DNA of 64,000 bases from Hymenobacter mellowenesis (GCF_030581005.1 NZ_JAUQSX010000006.1:248001-312000), one strand, 5' to 3'; shown: positions 8,512 to 17,379, numbered from the stretch's first letter. The notes: generated from the sequence alone by a model not told the origin. Made by a program: numbers and translations.

Positions 8512-8597
8512 ATGAAAAATGAGGAATGAAGAATGAGGAACGAGGGTGAGAAAGCCAATTGGCAATTCTTCATTCCTCGTTCCTCATTCCTCTTTCA
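8512..8597. repeat. Low-complexity inverted repeat (gaatgaggaatgaag type)
   Basis: The left arm is built of GAATGA/GGAATGA units (8512-8546). The right arm (8568-8597, CATTCCTCGTTCCTCATTCC) is its complement. It sits between the DUF5606 and TonB-like genes. Unlike families A and B, the arms look like expanded short tandem units. Confidence 0.75.
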
Positions 8598-8616
8598 ACA
8601 AGCGCAAAACTACGAA

Positions 8617-9078
8617 TTATTGCGCATCCGTCGCGTTGGAAGCCGTCTGGCCAAGCTTGAACACGATGGGCAGGCTGGCCCGCACGGGCAGCTCCGGCTT
8701 CTTGAATTTCAGCAGCTTCACCACGCGCAGGGCTTCTTCGCCGGTGCCGCCGCCCAGTTGCTTCACAATGCGCATGTCCTGCATCGTGCCATCAGCATTC
8801 AGCTGGAAGCTGATGATACACTGGCCCTGAATGCGGTTGCGCTTGGCCATCACGGGGTAGTGCAGCTCCTTGCTGATGAAGTCGTACATGGCCGCCTGGC
8901 CACCTTCGTAGTACTCGGCCACCGGAATGGATTTGCCTACGGAGCCGATGCCGGTGCCTTTTTCGCTGGGCGCTTGGCCGGCGGGGGTGGTGTTGGGGGT
9001 GGTTTGGGCCAGCGCCGGAGCGGCAGCGGCCAGCAGCAGGCCCAAAGCCAGCTGCGAAACGGAACGGGTTTTCGTCAT
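8617..9078 (-). CDS. Secreted TonB C-terminal domain protein
   Basis: A 153-residue exported protein. A signal peptide (MTKTRSVSQLALGLLLAAAAPALAQ) precedes a short Thr/Pro linker. A TonB_C-like domain covers about residues 60-150: AAMYDFISKELHYPVMAKRNRIQG, then a strand-rich IISFQLNADGTMQDMRIVKQLG and LPIVFKLG. True TonB has an N-terminal inner-membrane anchor; here the anchor seems to be a cleavable signal, so a periplasmic stand-alone domain is likely. The start at 9078 is set by the signal peptide. The partner ExbB/D proteins are not in the window. Confidence 0.85.
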   Translation of the reverse strand: MTKTRSVSQLALGLLLAAAAPALAQTTPNTTPAGQAPSEKGTGIGSVGKSIPVAEYYEGGQAAMYDFISKELHYPVMAKRNRIQGQCIISFQLNADGTMQDMRIVKQLGGGTGEEALRVVKLLKFKKPELPVRASLPIVFKLGQTASNATDAQ

Positions 9079-9166
9079 GATAAAAAAAGTGGGGGGCGGG
9101 GAAATAAAGAAGAAAGGCAAACGGCCCGGCAAGGACCAAGCCGCAGTTGGCAATTTAAGGGCCAAT

Positions 9167-9787
9167 CTACGCATTGGCCGCGGCATCGGCCGCCCACTGC
9201 TGGTTCACTTCGCCAATAAAGTTGAGCACCTCGTCGCGCCCCAGCCCGGTTTCGGCCGAGGTGAGGAAGTAGCGGGGCAGTTCGTCCCAGATTTCGCTCA
9301 TCTTCTTCAGGTAGTTGGCCAGCAGGGCCTTGGTCTGGGCGGTCGACTGCTTGTCGGCCTTTGTGAATACCATCACGAAGGGCACGCCTTCTTCGCCCAG
9401 CTTCTCCATGAACTCCAAATCGGCCGCCAGCGGCGGGTGGCGCGAGTCGATGAGCACGCACACGCACATCAGGTTGGCGCGGTGCATTAAATAATAGTTA
9501 ATCATGCGGGCCCATTCCGCCCGCGACGTTTTGCTCACCTTGGCGTACCCATACCCCGGCAAATCGACCAGAAACCAGTTATCGTTGATGACAAAATGAT
9601 TAATTAACTGCGTCTTGCCCGGCGATGCCGAGGTTTTGGCCAAGCCGTTGCGGCCGGTGAGCATGTTAATTAAGGATGATTTCCCGACGTTGGAGCGACC
9701 AATAAACGCGTATTCGGGCATCGTGGGCTCCGGGCAGAGGTCGGCGCGCGAATTGCTGGTCAGGAATCGGGCATCGTGAATAATCAT
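9167..9787 (-). CDS. engB: Ribosome biogenesis GTP-binding protein EngB/YihA/YsxC
   Basis: Small essential GTPase (206 aa) needed for 50S subunit assembly. G1 GRSNVGKSSLI begins near residue 30, the switch motif DLPGYG near 75, G4 TKAD near 142 and G5-like TSAETG near 173. The start ATG at 9787 gives the standard MIIHDARFLTS N-terminus and length; a longer reading upstream has no support. The TonB-like and DUF5606 genes follow on the same strand after a gap of about 90 bp, so an operon is possible but not clear. Confidence 0.95.
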   Translation of the reverse strand: MIIHDARFLTSNSRADLCPEPTMPEYAFIGRSNVGKSSLINMLTGRNGLAKTSASPGKTQLINHFVINDNWFLVDLPGYGYAKVSKTSRAEWARMINYYLMHRANLMCVCVLIDSRHPPLAADLEFMEKLGEEGVPFVMVFTKADKQSTAQTKALLANYLKKMSEIWDELPRYFLTSAETGLGRDEVLNFIGEVNQQWAADAAANA

Positions 9788-10224
9788 AGGGCAGCAGCGA
9801 ATAGCAAAAGCAGAAGGAAAGCCCAAAATTACGCCTGAATACCAGGGAATCCCGGCTAAATAAAAATAGGGGAATGAATGGCTATTTCAGGACTGCCTCT
9901 ATATTTGCGCGGCATGCCCTCCAACTCAACGGGCTCTGTTGCCGCCTTCGACCACCCTATAAATGGCCGACTATTCGCTGAAAACCGCTTTTCGCAAGCA
10001 AACGACCTACCTTTGCCCGACTCCCGCCGCACCTGTGGCGATACCAATGTGGAAGGCTAGGCGCTTTGATACGGTTACCTTCTGGGCAAATCAGCATTAA
10101 AGCCTAACCCTGGCTTAGAAAATCAGTATAAGCCCCAAATAAAGTTCCCTGCCCTTGCCCGAATAGCGGCGCATTTCTACTGACAACCCCTTCAGAAATT
10201 TCTTTTTTCCAAATCACTCCTCCA
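9788..10224. other. Intergenic region upstream of the ompA-like gene (no gene seen)
   Basis: A 437-bp divergent spacer between engB and the PorE-like gene. It contains a TAnnTTTG match (TACCTTTG, 10008-10015, plus strand) about 210 bp upstream of the ATG at 10225 and another TATATTTG at 9900-9907. Short open frames on both strands lack any recognisable protein feature and are not called. Confidence 0.5.
10008..10015 (+). promoter_or_regulatory. Candidate -7 promoter box for the PorE-like gene
   Basis: TACCTTTG matches TAnnTTTG. If used, it would give a 5' untranslated region of about 200 nt. The assignment is tentative because no convincing -33 element is present. Confidence 0.3.
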
Positions 10225-12474
10225 ATGGACAACTTATCCAGAAGGTTACTGCAAGCGTCGTGCGCCGTTGCCCTCACCGCCGCTATCGCCACTCCGGCTG
10301 ATGCGCAAAGCACGCGCAAGGACCTCAAAACCGGCAACAAGTTCTTCGAGCAGGAAAATTACCGCGCTGCCATCCCGTACTACGAGAAGGTGCTGGCCAA
10401 AGACCCGAACAACGCCAAAGCGCTGTTCAATGCTGGTATTTCCTATATGTCGTTCGACAAGGAGAAGGCCAGCGACTACATCTATAAGGCCCAAAAGCTG
10501 AAACCGAAAGTGTCGAAAGACGTGGAATACTGGCTTGGCCGGGTTGACCACCTCAACTACAACTTCGACGAGGCCGTGGCCCACTTCCAGGCCTACAACG
10601 CCACGCTGAAGAAGAACGACCAGCGCAAGGAGGAAATCGCCCAGCTGATTAAGCACAGCCAGAACGCCAAGGTGCAGTTCAACTCGCCGAAGGACATCTT
10701 CGTGAAAAACCTGGGCCCGACGGTGAACACGCCGTACTCGGAGCACAGCCCGGTTATCTCGTCGGATGACAAACTGCTCATTTTCACCTCGCGCGGCGAA
10801 AACGTGACGGGTGCGGCCGGCAAGCCGAGCGACAAGAAAAACAAAGCCATTGCCGCCGACGGCGAGTATTACGAAGACGTTTTCGAAGCCACCCGCGTGG
10901 ACGACGAGAACTGGCAGAAGCCCCGCTCGCTGAGCACTGCGCTCAACGGCAAAGGCCACGACGCCTCGATTCAGCTGTTCGACAACGACACCAAGCTGTT
11001 GATGTACCGCAACGACAACAACGGCGACATCTTCGTGTCGGACAAGACCGGCGGCGACTGGTCGGCTCCCAAGCCTCTCAACGGCAACATCAATTCGAAA
11101 TCCTTCGAGTCGGACGCCTACATCACGCCGGACGGCAAAACCATCTACTTCTCGACGGGTAAGTACTCGGAGGACGGCACGCTGGACCTCTACTACAGCA
11201 CCCGCACCGATGGCGGTGACTTTGGCCCGGCCAAGTCGCTCGGTGCCAACATCAACACCAAGTACGACGACGACAGCCCGTACCTGAGCAAGGACGGCAA
11301 GACGCTGTACTTCTCGTCGCGTGGCCACAACACGATGGGCGGCTACGACATCTTCAAGTCGGATTGGGACAGCGTGGGCCGCAAGTGGGGCGCCGCGCAG
11401 AATATGGGTTACCCCGTGAACACCCCGGACGATGACTCCTACTACCGCCTGAGCCCCGATGGCTCGTATGCCTACCTCAGCTCGTACCGCATCGGCGGCT
11501 ATGGCGAGAAAGACATCTACACCATCAACTACATCAAGAACGCCAACATCCGCGGCAAGGTATTCTCGGCCAAAGACAGCACGACGGTGATTCCGGGTGT
11601 GGAGCTGGTGTTCAGCGGCAAGCAGGCCGACAACACGGCCCTGAGTTTCCGCGACATCTCGAAGGCTGATGGCGCTTATCAGGTAGCTGTGCTTTCGGGC
11701 CGTACCTACCAGGTGGCGGTGAGCAAAGACGGCCGGCCGATTGAGACGCAGGAATTCCCGGTGCCGGTGTCGACGAATGACTCGACCACCATCATCAAGA
11801 ATTTCTACATCAACTATGTAGATACTCTCACTGGCGGTTACTTGGCGGCTCGGAACATTTATTTCGATACCGATAAGTACAAACTGCGTCCGGAGTCGAT
11901 TACCCGCCTGAACGAAATCACTCAGTTCCTGACCACCAATTCGGGCATCAACATCTCGATTGAAGGCCACTGCGACTCGCGCAATACCGACGAGTACAAC
12001 ATGGTACTGGGCCAGAACCGTGCGCAGGCAGCCTATAACTACCTGAAGAAGCAGGGCATCACCGAAACCCGCATGAGCACCGTGAGCTACGGCGAGCGTC
12101 GTCCGGCTGCGCCGAACGATTCGCCGGAGAACATGCAGCTTAACCGTCGTGACGAATTCAAAGTTGTGGGCGGCACGGGTGCCGGCATGATTGACAATTC
12201 GGGTGCCAGCGGCACGGGCATGGGCTCGACCACCACCACCGGCACCATGACCACGACGACCACCACCGCTGCTCCGCTGACCCCCGGCAAGAGCAAAGTG
12301 AAAATGGCCGACGGCACCAAAGTGAAAACCAAGGTGGACGAGGACTCGGACAAAGTGAAGGTGAAAACCAAAGGCCCCAACGGCGAAACCAAAACCACCA
12401 CCAAAAACGGTGAGCTGGAAGGCAAAGCCAAGGACGCCAACGGCGAGAAAACCAAAATCAAAGCCAAGAACTAA
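10225..12474 (+). CDS. PorE-like envelope protein: TPR, PD40 propeller, carboxypeptidase-regulatory and OmpA domains
   Basis: A 749-residue exported protein. A signal peptide ends near ATPADAQ (residue ~28). TPR units cover about 32-150 (KTGNKFFEQENYRAAIPYYEKV). A WD40-like PD40 propeller spans about 170-435, with repeats such as SPVISSDDKLLIFTSRG and YLSKDGKTLYFSSRGHNTMGGYDIF. A CarboxypepD_reg-like domain lies at about 440-525. An OmpA peptidoglycan-binding domain follows at about 545-655 (IYFDTDKYKLRPES, IEGHCDSRNTDEYN). The tail is Thr- then Lys-rich. This domain order is that of PorE of the type IX secretion system, but paralogues with the same order are common, and no lipobox is seen. 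Confidence 0.88.
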   Translation: MDNLSRRLLQASCAVALTAAIATPADAQSTRKDLKTGNKFFEQENYRAAIPYYEKVLAKDPNNAKALFNAGISYMSFDKEKASDYIYKAQKLKPKVSKDVEYWLGRVDHLNYNFDEAVAHFQAYNATLKKNDQRKEEIAQLIKHSQNAKVQFNSPKDIFVKNLGPTVNTPYSEHSPVISSDDKLLIFTSRGENVTGAAGKPSDKKNKAIAADGEYYEDVFEATRVDDENWQKPRSLSTALNGKGHDASIQLFDNDTKLLMYRNDNNGDIFVSDKTGGDWSAPKPLNGNINSKSFESDAYITPDGKTIYFSTGKYSEDGTLDLYYSTRTDGGDFGPAKSLGANINTKYDDDSPYLSKDGKTLYFSSRGHNTMGGYDIFKSDWDSVGRKWGAAQNMGYPVNTPDDDSYYRLSPDGSYAYLSSYRIGGYGEKDIYTINYIKNANIRGKVFSAKDSTTVIPGVELVFSGKQADNTALSFRDISKADGAYQVAVLSGRTYQVAVSKDGRPIETQEFPVPVSTNDSTTIIKNFYINYVDTLTGGYLAARNIYFDTDKYKLRPESITRLNEITQFLTTNSGINISIEGHCDSRNTDEYNMVLGQNRAQAAYNYLKKQGITETRMSTVSYGERRPAAPNDSPENMQLNRRDEFKVVGGTGAGMIDNSGASGTGMGSTTTTGTMTTTTTTAAPLTPGKSKVKMADGTKVKTKVDEDSDKVKVKTKGPNGETKTTTKNGELEGKAKDANGEKTKIKAKN

Positions 12475-12500
12475 TTCTGGCAGAGACTGAAAATTCGGGA

Positions 12501-12534
12501 AGCGGGCCGGGCAATTGTCCGGCCCGCTTTTTTT
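12501..12534 (+). terminator. Intrinsic terminator of the PorE-like gene
   Basis: A 10-bp GC-rich stem (AGCGGGCCGG and CCGGCCCGCT) with an 8-nt loop and a T7 run, 26 bp after the stop codon. Confidence 0.9.
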
Positions 12535-12648
12535 GTCACTTTGGTGGAGGTTTCGCCAAATAATAGTTGCATTTGTTAACAAACCCGCCCATTTGGGCGT
12601 TGGGGAAGAGCAATTTTCCCGCTTCCTTACCGTTCTTTGCGCCCGCTC

Positions 12649-13377
12649 ATGGCCGTATTACCCTACAAAGACAACTCCGCCGACAAGAAATCGCAGGTTG
12701 CCCAGATGTTTAATTCCATCGCCGGCAAGTACGATTTCCTCAACCACTTCCTCAGCGTGGGCACCGACATTTATTGGCGGCGCAAAGCGGTGGACGAACT
12801 CAAAGCCCTGCGGCCGGCGCGCATTCTGGACATTGCCACCGGCACGGCCGATTTTGCCATCGAAACCCTGCGCACTGCCGCGCCCGGCGCGCAAGTGACG
12901 GGCGTGGACATTTCGGAGGGCATGCTGGAGGTGGGCCGCCGCAAGCTGGCCGCCAAAGGCCTCGGCAACCGCATTCAGCTGGAGCTTGGAGACTCGGAAA
13001 ACCTGCCGTTCGGCGATGGCGAGTTTGATGCCGTGACGGCCTCTTTTGGGGTGCGCAACTTTGCGCACCTGGAAAAGGGCTTGGCCGAAATGCAGCGCGT
13101 GCTACGGCCGGGCGGCAAGCTCGTAATACTCGAATTCAGCAAGCCGACGGCGTTTCCGCTCAAGCAAGCTTATAATTTTTACTTCCGCCGGGTGTTGCCG
13201 GTTTTTGGCAAGCTTATTTCCAAAGACCAGTCAGCTTATACGTATTTGCCTGCTTCGGTGCAGGCATTCCCCGACGGCCCCGATTTTCTGGCCATTCTGG
13301 CCAAAGTCGGCTTTAAAGAACCTGCATGGCAACCCCTCACTTTCGGCATCAGCTCCATCTACACGGCGCACAAATAA
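12649..13377 (+). CDS. ubiE: Demethylmenaquinone methyltransferase UbiE/MenG
   Basis: SAM-dependent C-methyltransferase (242 aa) that makes menaquinone from demethylmenaquinone. The SAM motif I is ILDIATGTADFAIE (about residues 61-74); UbiE signatures YDFLNHFLSVGTDIYWR and FGVRNFAHLEKGLAEMQRVLRPGG are clear. The ATG at 12649 is taken as start because conserved sequence begins immediately after. The end overlaps the start region of porT by up to 52 bp, a linkage often seen in Bacteroidota. Confidence 0.95.
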   Translation: MAVLPYKDNSADKKSQVAQMFNSIAGKYDFLNHFLSVGTDIYWRRKAVDELKALRPARILDIATGTADFAIETLRTAAPGAQVTGVDISEGMLEVGRRKLAAKGLGNRIQLELGDSENLPFGDGEFDAVTASFGVRNFAHLEKGLAEMQRVLRPGGKLVILEFSKPTAFPLKQAYNFYFRRVLPVFGKLISKDQSAYTYLPASVQAFPDGPDFLAILAKVGFKEPAWQPLTFGISSIYTAHK

Positions 13378-14129
13378 AGCGCCTCGCCTTGGTAGGGGCT
13401 TTGCTGCTGTTGCTGCCCACGCTGGCGCAGGCGCAGCGCAAGGCCCGTTCATTCGCGAAGCGCGGCAAAAATGGCACCCTGAAATCCATCACGGTGCAGA
13501 ACCTGCCCTCTTACGACGAGCGGTGGTTTCACCCCGGCATGTATGTGGCGCTCACCAATTCGCGCTTCAACGTGGAACAGTCGGCGCAGTACGTGGCCCG
13601 GCAGAACGTGACGGCCAACGCCATCAACAGCCCCAGTCTGGGGGTGGGCTTCATTGGCGATGCGCGCATTGGCGGGCCGCGCTCGCCGTTTATCTTCCGC
13701 TTTGCGCCGGGAGTGAGCTTTCTGACGCGCAAGGTAGAATTCAAGCCGCGCGGCTACCAGTACCCGGACTCGATAGTGACGCAGGATGTGACGGCGACTG
13801 TGGTGCAGTTTCCGCTGCTGCTCAAGTACCAGTCGGACCGGCGGCGCAACACCCGCATGTATATGATTGCCGGCATCAGCCCCGTTGTGACGGCCAGCAG
13901 CCGTCGCAGCGACCCGTTGCGCAACCAAATACGTGTGGTGAACAGCGACCTGACCTTGGAATACGGGGTAGGGCTGGACCTGTTTTATCCCTTGTTTAAG
14001 CTGGCACCGGAGTTGCGCTTTTCGCACGGCTTGCGCAACCTATTGGTGGCGCGCAACGACGTGCTGAGTAGCAGCCTACAGGGCCTGAGCACCAATTCGG
14101 TGACGCTGTACATCAATATTCAGAACTAA
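13326..14129 (+). CDS. porT: PorT-family type IX secretion outer-membrane protein
   Basis: Outer-membrane beta-barrel protein (up to 267 aa) needed for the type IX secretion/gliding machinery. The signal sequence KRLALVGALLLLLPTLAQAQ is followed by a barrel with PGMYVALTNSRFNV, APGVSFLTRKVEF and YGVGLDLFYPLFKLAPELRFSHGLRN. Synteny with ubiE supports PorT. The start is uncertain. The only in-frame ATG (13326) lies inside ubiE and gives an odd 17-residue leader before the signal peptide; the expected MKRLAL start codon reads ATA and overlaps the ubiE stop as ATAA; a TTG follows shortly after. Confidence 0.87.
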   Translation: MATPHFRHQLHLHGAQIKRLALVGALLLLLPTLAQAQRKARSFAKRGKNGTLKSITVQNLPSYDERWFHPGMYVALTNSRFNVEQSAQYVARQNVTANAINSPSLGVGFIGDARIGGPRSPFIFRFAPGVSFLTRKVEFKPRGYQYPDSIVTQDVTATVVQFPLLLKYQSDRRRNTRMYMIAGISPVVTASSRRSDPLRNQIRVVNSDLTLEYGVGLDLFYPLFKLAPELRFSHGLRNLLVARNDVLSSSLQGLSTNSVTLYINIQN

Positions 14130-14132
14130 GGA

Positions 14133-14237
14133 GAGATAGCGAAATGGGGAGGTGGGGAGTTTGGTGTTTGAGGCGGTAAGTCACGCAACTATAACATCAG
14201 ATTCCCCACCTCCCCATTTCGCCGTTTCGCTATCTTC
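14133..14237. repeat. Inverted repeat (agatagcgaaatggggaggtgggga)
   Basis: Arms at about 14133-14159 and 14202-14237, the right one with a short duplication (CGCCGTTTCGC). The loop is ~42 nt. It lies between porT and the SDR gene. It belongs to neither family A nor B. Confidence 0.8.
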
Positions 14238-14255
14238 CGTATCTCCATCTGCCTT

Positions 14256-15002
14256 ATGAAGACTGCATTTATTACCGGCGCCTCGTCGGGCATTGGCCGG
14301 GCTACGGCCGTGGCGCTGGCCGGGGCTGGCTTTGAGTTGGTGGTGACGGGCCGGCGCCGGGAGCGGCTGGATAAGCTGGCGGCTGAATTGGCGCCGACGC
14401 CGGTACACGTGCTGGCCTTTGATGTGCGCGACCGGGCGGCGGTGGCGGCGGCCATCGCGACGCTACCCGCTGCCCTGCAGGCCCCCGATGTGCTGGTGAA
14501 CAACGCCGGCGGCGCCCACGGCCTCAACCCCATTCAGGCCGGCGACCCCAGCGACTGGGACCAGATGCTGGACGCCAACGTGCGCGGCCTGCTGAACGTG
14601 ACGCACGCCCTGCTGCCGGGCATGACGGCTCGCCAAACGGGCTTTATTCTGAACATTGGCTCCATTGCCGGGCAGGAAGCTTATGCCAACGGCAACGTGT
14701 ATTGCGCCAGCAAAGCGGCCGTTCAGATGCTCACCAAAACCATGCGGCTCGACCTGCTGCCCACCGGCGTGCGCGTGGCTGAAGTGAACCCCGGCGCGGT
14801 GGAAACCGAGTTTTCGCAGGTGCGCTTTAAGGGCGACGAGGCGCGGGCGGCAAAGGTGTACGAAGGCTTCGAACCCTTGCGGCCCGAGGACATTGCCGAC
14901 GTTATCGTGTTTATGGTGACGCGGCCGCCGCACGTAACTATCGCAGAGGTGCTGGTGCTGGCCGGAGCGCAAGGGGCTGCCACCACCATTGCGCGCAAGT
15001 AA
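14256..15002 (+). CDS. SDR family NAD(P)-dependent oxidoreductase (YdfG-like)
   Basis: Short-chain dehydrogenase (248 aa), cytoplasmic. The cofactor motif TGASSGIG begins at residue 7, followed by VVTGRRRERL, where the Arg residues suggest NADP(H), then NNAG (about 86), catalytic Ser in IGSIAG and YCASK with the catalytic Tyr and Lys. PGAVETEFSQVRFKGD matches YdfG-type 3-hydroxy acid (serine/allo-threonine) dehydrogenases, so that is the best guess for substrate. It ends 9 bp before the convergent hydrolase gene, with no terminator between. Confidence 0.92.
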   Translation: MKTAFITGASSGIGRATAVALAGAGFELVVTGRRRERLDKLAAELAPTPVHVLAFDVRDRAAVAAAIATLPAALQAPDVLVNNAGGAHGLNPIQAGDPSDWDQMLDANVRGLLNVTHALLPGMTARQTGFILNIGSIAGQEAYANGNVYCASKAAVQMLTKTMRLDLLPTGVRVAEVNPGAVETEFSQVRFKGDEARAAKVYEGFEPLRPEDIADVIVFMVTRPPHVTIAEVLVLAGAQGAATTIARK

Positions 15003-15011
15003 GCCGGGACG

Positions 15012-15662
15012 TTATTCGGCGTAAGCCAGTTGAGCCAATAACTCCCGGTTGAGCGTGTGCGGGCCCGTGAAGGTGAGCAGCCGGGGCGTGGCGCCCAGCT
15101 GCTGCAGTCGCGCTTGCTGCTGTTCGGACTGGGCTACTGAAATATATTCGTCTTCGGTGCCGATGACGAGGGTGAGCGGGAGGCCTTGCAGGAGCTGCTG
15201 AGCCGCCTCCGGCGCAATATCAGGCGGAAAGCTGCCAGCCCAGAGAATGAGGTGGGCCGGCCGAAACGAGGCCTGCGCCAGCCAGCGGCCCACGGTGGCG
15301 GTGCCCTGCGAAAAGCCCAGCACGGTGATTTGAACGTCGGACGGGCATTCGGCCAGCACCTTTTCGGCCAGTTGATTCAGAAAGCCGATGTGGTCGGCGA
15401 TTTCGTGCTGGCGGTCGTCGCTCGTCATCCAGCTGGCGCCCACGCGGCCGCCGTTGCCGCTGAGATAGAAGCGCGAGAGGCCTTCGGGCGCGATGATGAC
15501 GATATGCGGGTCGGCCTCGGCGAGGAAGGCGAAGTGGCGGATGAAGTAGGCTGCGAGCTGGCCGTAGCCGTGGCATACAAACCAAACGCGCTGCGTGGCG
15601 GCCGAAAGCTCGCCCAGTTGCTGGTAGCGCGCGGTGCGGGCAACGGTAAGGTGGCGTTCCAT
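15012..15662 (-). CDS. Alpha/beta hydrolase (phospholipase/carboxylesterase type)
   Basis: Serine esterase-like protein (216 aa) with an alpha/beta-hydrolase core. VWFVCHGYGQ forms the oxyanion region, GFSQGTATVGRWLA carries the nucleophile Ser, IGTEDEYIS the likely acid and GPHTLN the likely His. It resembles dienelactone/carboxylesterase (LypLA-like) proteins. The substrate is unknown. It lies 4 bp downstream of cdd on the same strand, so the pair is almost certainly cotranscribed. Confidence 0.88.
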   Translation of the reverse strand: MERHLTVARTARYQQLGELSAATQRVWFVCHGYGQLAAYFIRHFAFLAEADPHIVIIAPEGLSRFYLSGNGGRVGASWMTSDDRQHEIADHIGFLNQLAEKVLAECPSDVQITVLGFSQGTATVGRWLAQASFRPAHLILWAGSFPPDIAPEAAQQLLQGLPLTLVIGTEDEYISVAQSEQQQARLQQLGATPRLLTFTGPHTLNRELLAQLAYAE

Positions 15663-15666
15663 GCGG

Positions 15667-16164
15667 TTAGGCCGGCGGCAGGTCGTCGGCCGAAAAGTTG
15701 AAGGGCATGAGGGCCGCCAGTGTGCTAAAGCGCAGGATGGTGCCGCTCCGGCTGGGCAGCAGCAGCGGAATGGCTTGGTTCTGGCGGCATTCGTATTCGA
15801 GCATCACTTGTCGGCAGGCACCGCAGGGAAAGGCCGCGCCAAAATCGCCGGTAGCAGGCCGGGCGGCTACGGCCATGGCCACGATGGGTGCGTGGCCGGG
15901 CTGGCTGGCCGCGAGGCCGAACAGGGCCGTGCGCTCGGCGCACAGGCCGGAGGGGTAAGCGGCATTTTCCTGATTGGTACCCTGGAAGATGGTGCCATCG
16001 GCCAGCAGCAGGGCCGCCCCGACGTGAAAGCCGGAATACGGCGCGTAGGCGTGGTTGGTGGCGTCGCGGGCGGCCTGCCAGGCGGCTTGCTCGGCAGGGG
16101 TGAGGTCGGTGGCGGAATCCAGCTCTTCGTAGGTCAGAAGCTGCTGGCGGGAAATGCGGGCCAT
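15667..16164 (-). CDS. cdd: Cytidine deaminase
   Basis: Zinc enzyme (165 aa) that deaminates cytidine and deoxycytidine to uridine forms for pyrimidine salvage. The zinc site is complete: CAERTALFG with Cys and the catalytic Glu, and PCGACRQVMLE with the two further Cys ligands. The substrate-binding YAPYSGFHVGAALL and NQENAAYPSG segments are present. Its size fits the homotetrameric class, with a slightly longer C-terminus. It is the first gene of a two-gene operon with the hydrolase. Confidence 0.95.
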   Translation of the reverse strand: MARISRQQLLTYEELDSATDLTPAEQAAWQAARDATNHAYAPYSGFHVGAALLLADGTIFQGTNQENAAYPSGLCAERTALFGLAASQPGHAPIVAMAVAARPATGDFGAAFPCGACRQVMLEYECRQNQAIPLLLPSRSGTILRFSTLAALMPFNFSADDLPPA

Positions 16165-16242
16165 GTGGGCGGGATTAGGGGGCGGCGAAGATAGGCGAAA
16201 GTCATCAGCCTTGCCACATGCCGGGCCGCCGCCGCTCCGCTG

Positions 16243-17379
16243 TCACGGGACTGGTTTCTTGGGCAGCAGGTGCCGCTCCCGGAGCAGGGCCGCCAGCGGA
16301 CCGGTGGGGCGGACAATGGGCAGCAGGGCTTCGTAGGGAACCTCGACGGTGATTGACCGGTCGGCGTGGTAGGGGCCGGGGAAGCCCAGGCTTTCGTCGT
16401 CGCGGTCGTCGTAGCTGAATGTCAGGCCCGTGCCCGTCACCAGAAAGCCGCTGGCGGGCAGCTTACCATTGGCCCCGACATCGCTGTAGTGCACATTTGC
16501 CCAAATCGGTTTCAACTGCTGTTGCAGGCAGCGGCGTAGCTGCGGTCCATATCCGGGCATTAGCATGTCGGCCAGGGTCAGCCGGCGGCCGGTACGCAGG
16601 TCGTAGGTGCTGCACCGGCTCCACTCGTGCGTGCCCATGCCTTCGTCTCCGGTCGCCATAAAATGTTCAAAATTCACCACCGAGAAAAGGTGGTTGCTGT
16701 TATACATCACGTAGATATCCCCATAAAAAAAGTAGCCGAACTGGTCTGCATGCCGGGTGCGCAGCAGCGAATCGACGTACTGATTCATGCGCGGCCGGGG
16801 AACGGGCAGGCCCAGGGCAGCGCTTGGCGGGCGGATGGCTCCCTGGGGCCGGCGGAAATTCAGGTAGTATTGGCGAAGCTCCACCGAATCGAGGCGCGTG
16901 CTGTCGGAAAAGCCACCGCGAATAAATTGCTTCACCTCCCAGGTTTCCTCGTCGTAGGCCAAGGCATCGGCGTGGGTTTCGTGCAGGGCCACGGGCAGAG
17001 TGCGGCGGCCATCGGGGCTGCGCCAAGTGCCGGTGAGCTGGGCGCGTAGGGGGCCATTGAACAGGAGAGTGCCCGTAGGCTTCCAATCGTCTCTTTCGAC
17101 AAGTTCGGTTTGCCTCCCTTTGCGAATTTTTGATTCCTGACTCAGCCCCAAAGTCCGACCGCGTCGGTCGTAATAATACTGGCCGTGGTAGCCCCAGCGG
17201 CCCGAATCCAGCTCCAGCGTCACCGCCTGCTGGCCGATGGTGCCCCGCCAATGGCGCGGGCCCGGCGTGGAATTGTGGTCGAAGCGGGGCGGGGGCAGTG
17301 CCGGCAGGGGCGTTTGGGCGGGGGCTTCGACTACTGATGCCAGCAGCAACCACAGTAGGCCGGAGAAACGGAAGCGCAT
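16243..17379 (-). CDS. Secreted protein with DUF3298/RsiV-like C-terminal domain
   Basis: A 378-residue exported protein. The signal peptide MRFRFSGLLWLLLASVVEAPAQ sets the start at 17379. The N-terminal half is beta-rich and contains WRGTIGQQAVTLELD and WGYHGQYYYDRRGRTLGL, resembling small beta-barrel repeats. The C-terminal half matches the DUF3298/RsiV pattern: FSVVNFEHFMATGDEGMGTHEW, then YDLRTGRRLTLADML, then a TFSYDD segment. Such domains occur in anti-sigma factors and lipoproteins, often sensing wall components. No partner sigma factor is nearby. Confidence 0.75.
   Translation of the reverse strand: MRFRFSGLLWLLLASVVEAPAQTPLPALPPPRFDHNSTPGPRHWRGTIGQQAVTLELDSGRWGYHGQYYYDRRGRTLGLSQESKIRKGRQTELVERDDWKPTGTLLFNGPLRAQLTGTWRSPDGRRTLPVALHETHADALAYDEETWEVKQFIRGGFSDSTRLDSVELRQYYLNFRRPQGAIRPPSAALGLPVPRPRMNQYVDSLLRTRHADQFGYFFYGDIYVMYNSNHLFSVVNFEHFMATGDEGMGTHEWSRCSTYDLRTGRRLTLADMLMPGYGPQLRRCLQQQLKPIWANVHYSDVGANGKLPASGFLVTGTGLTFSYDDRDDESLGFPGPYHADRSITVEVPYEALLPIVRPTGPLAALLRERHLLPKKPVP

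Noticed and set aside
9856..10060. Two small overlapping open frames on opposite strands before the PorE-like gene
   Set aside because: Neither has a plausible start context, signal or fold; they occupy a promoter spacer.
10246..12582. Very long open frame antisense to the PorE-like gene
   Set aside because: It mirrors the real gene exactly and arises from the high third-position GC of the coding strand; the protein has no domain-like pattern.
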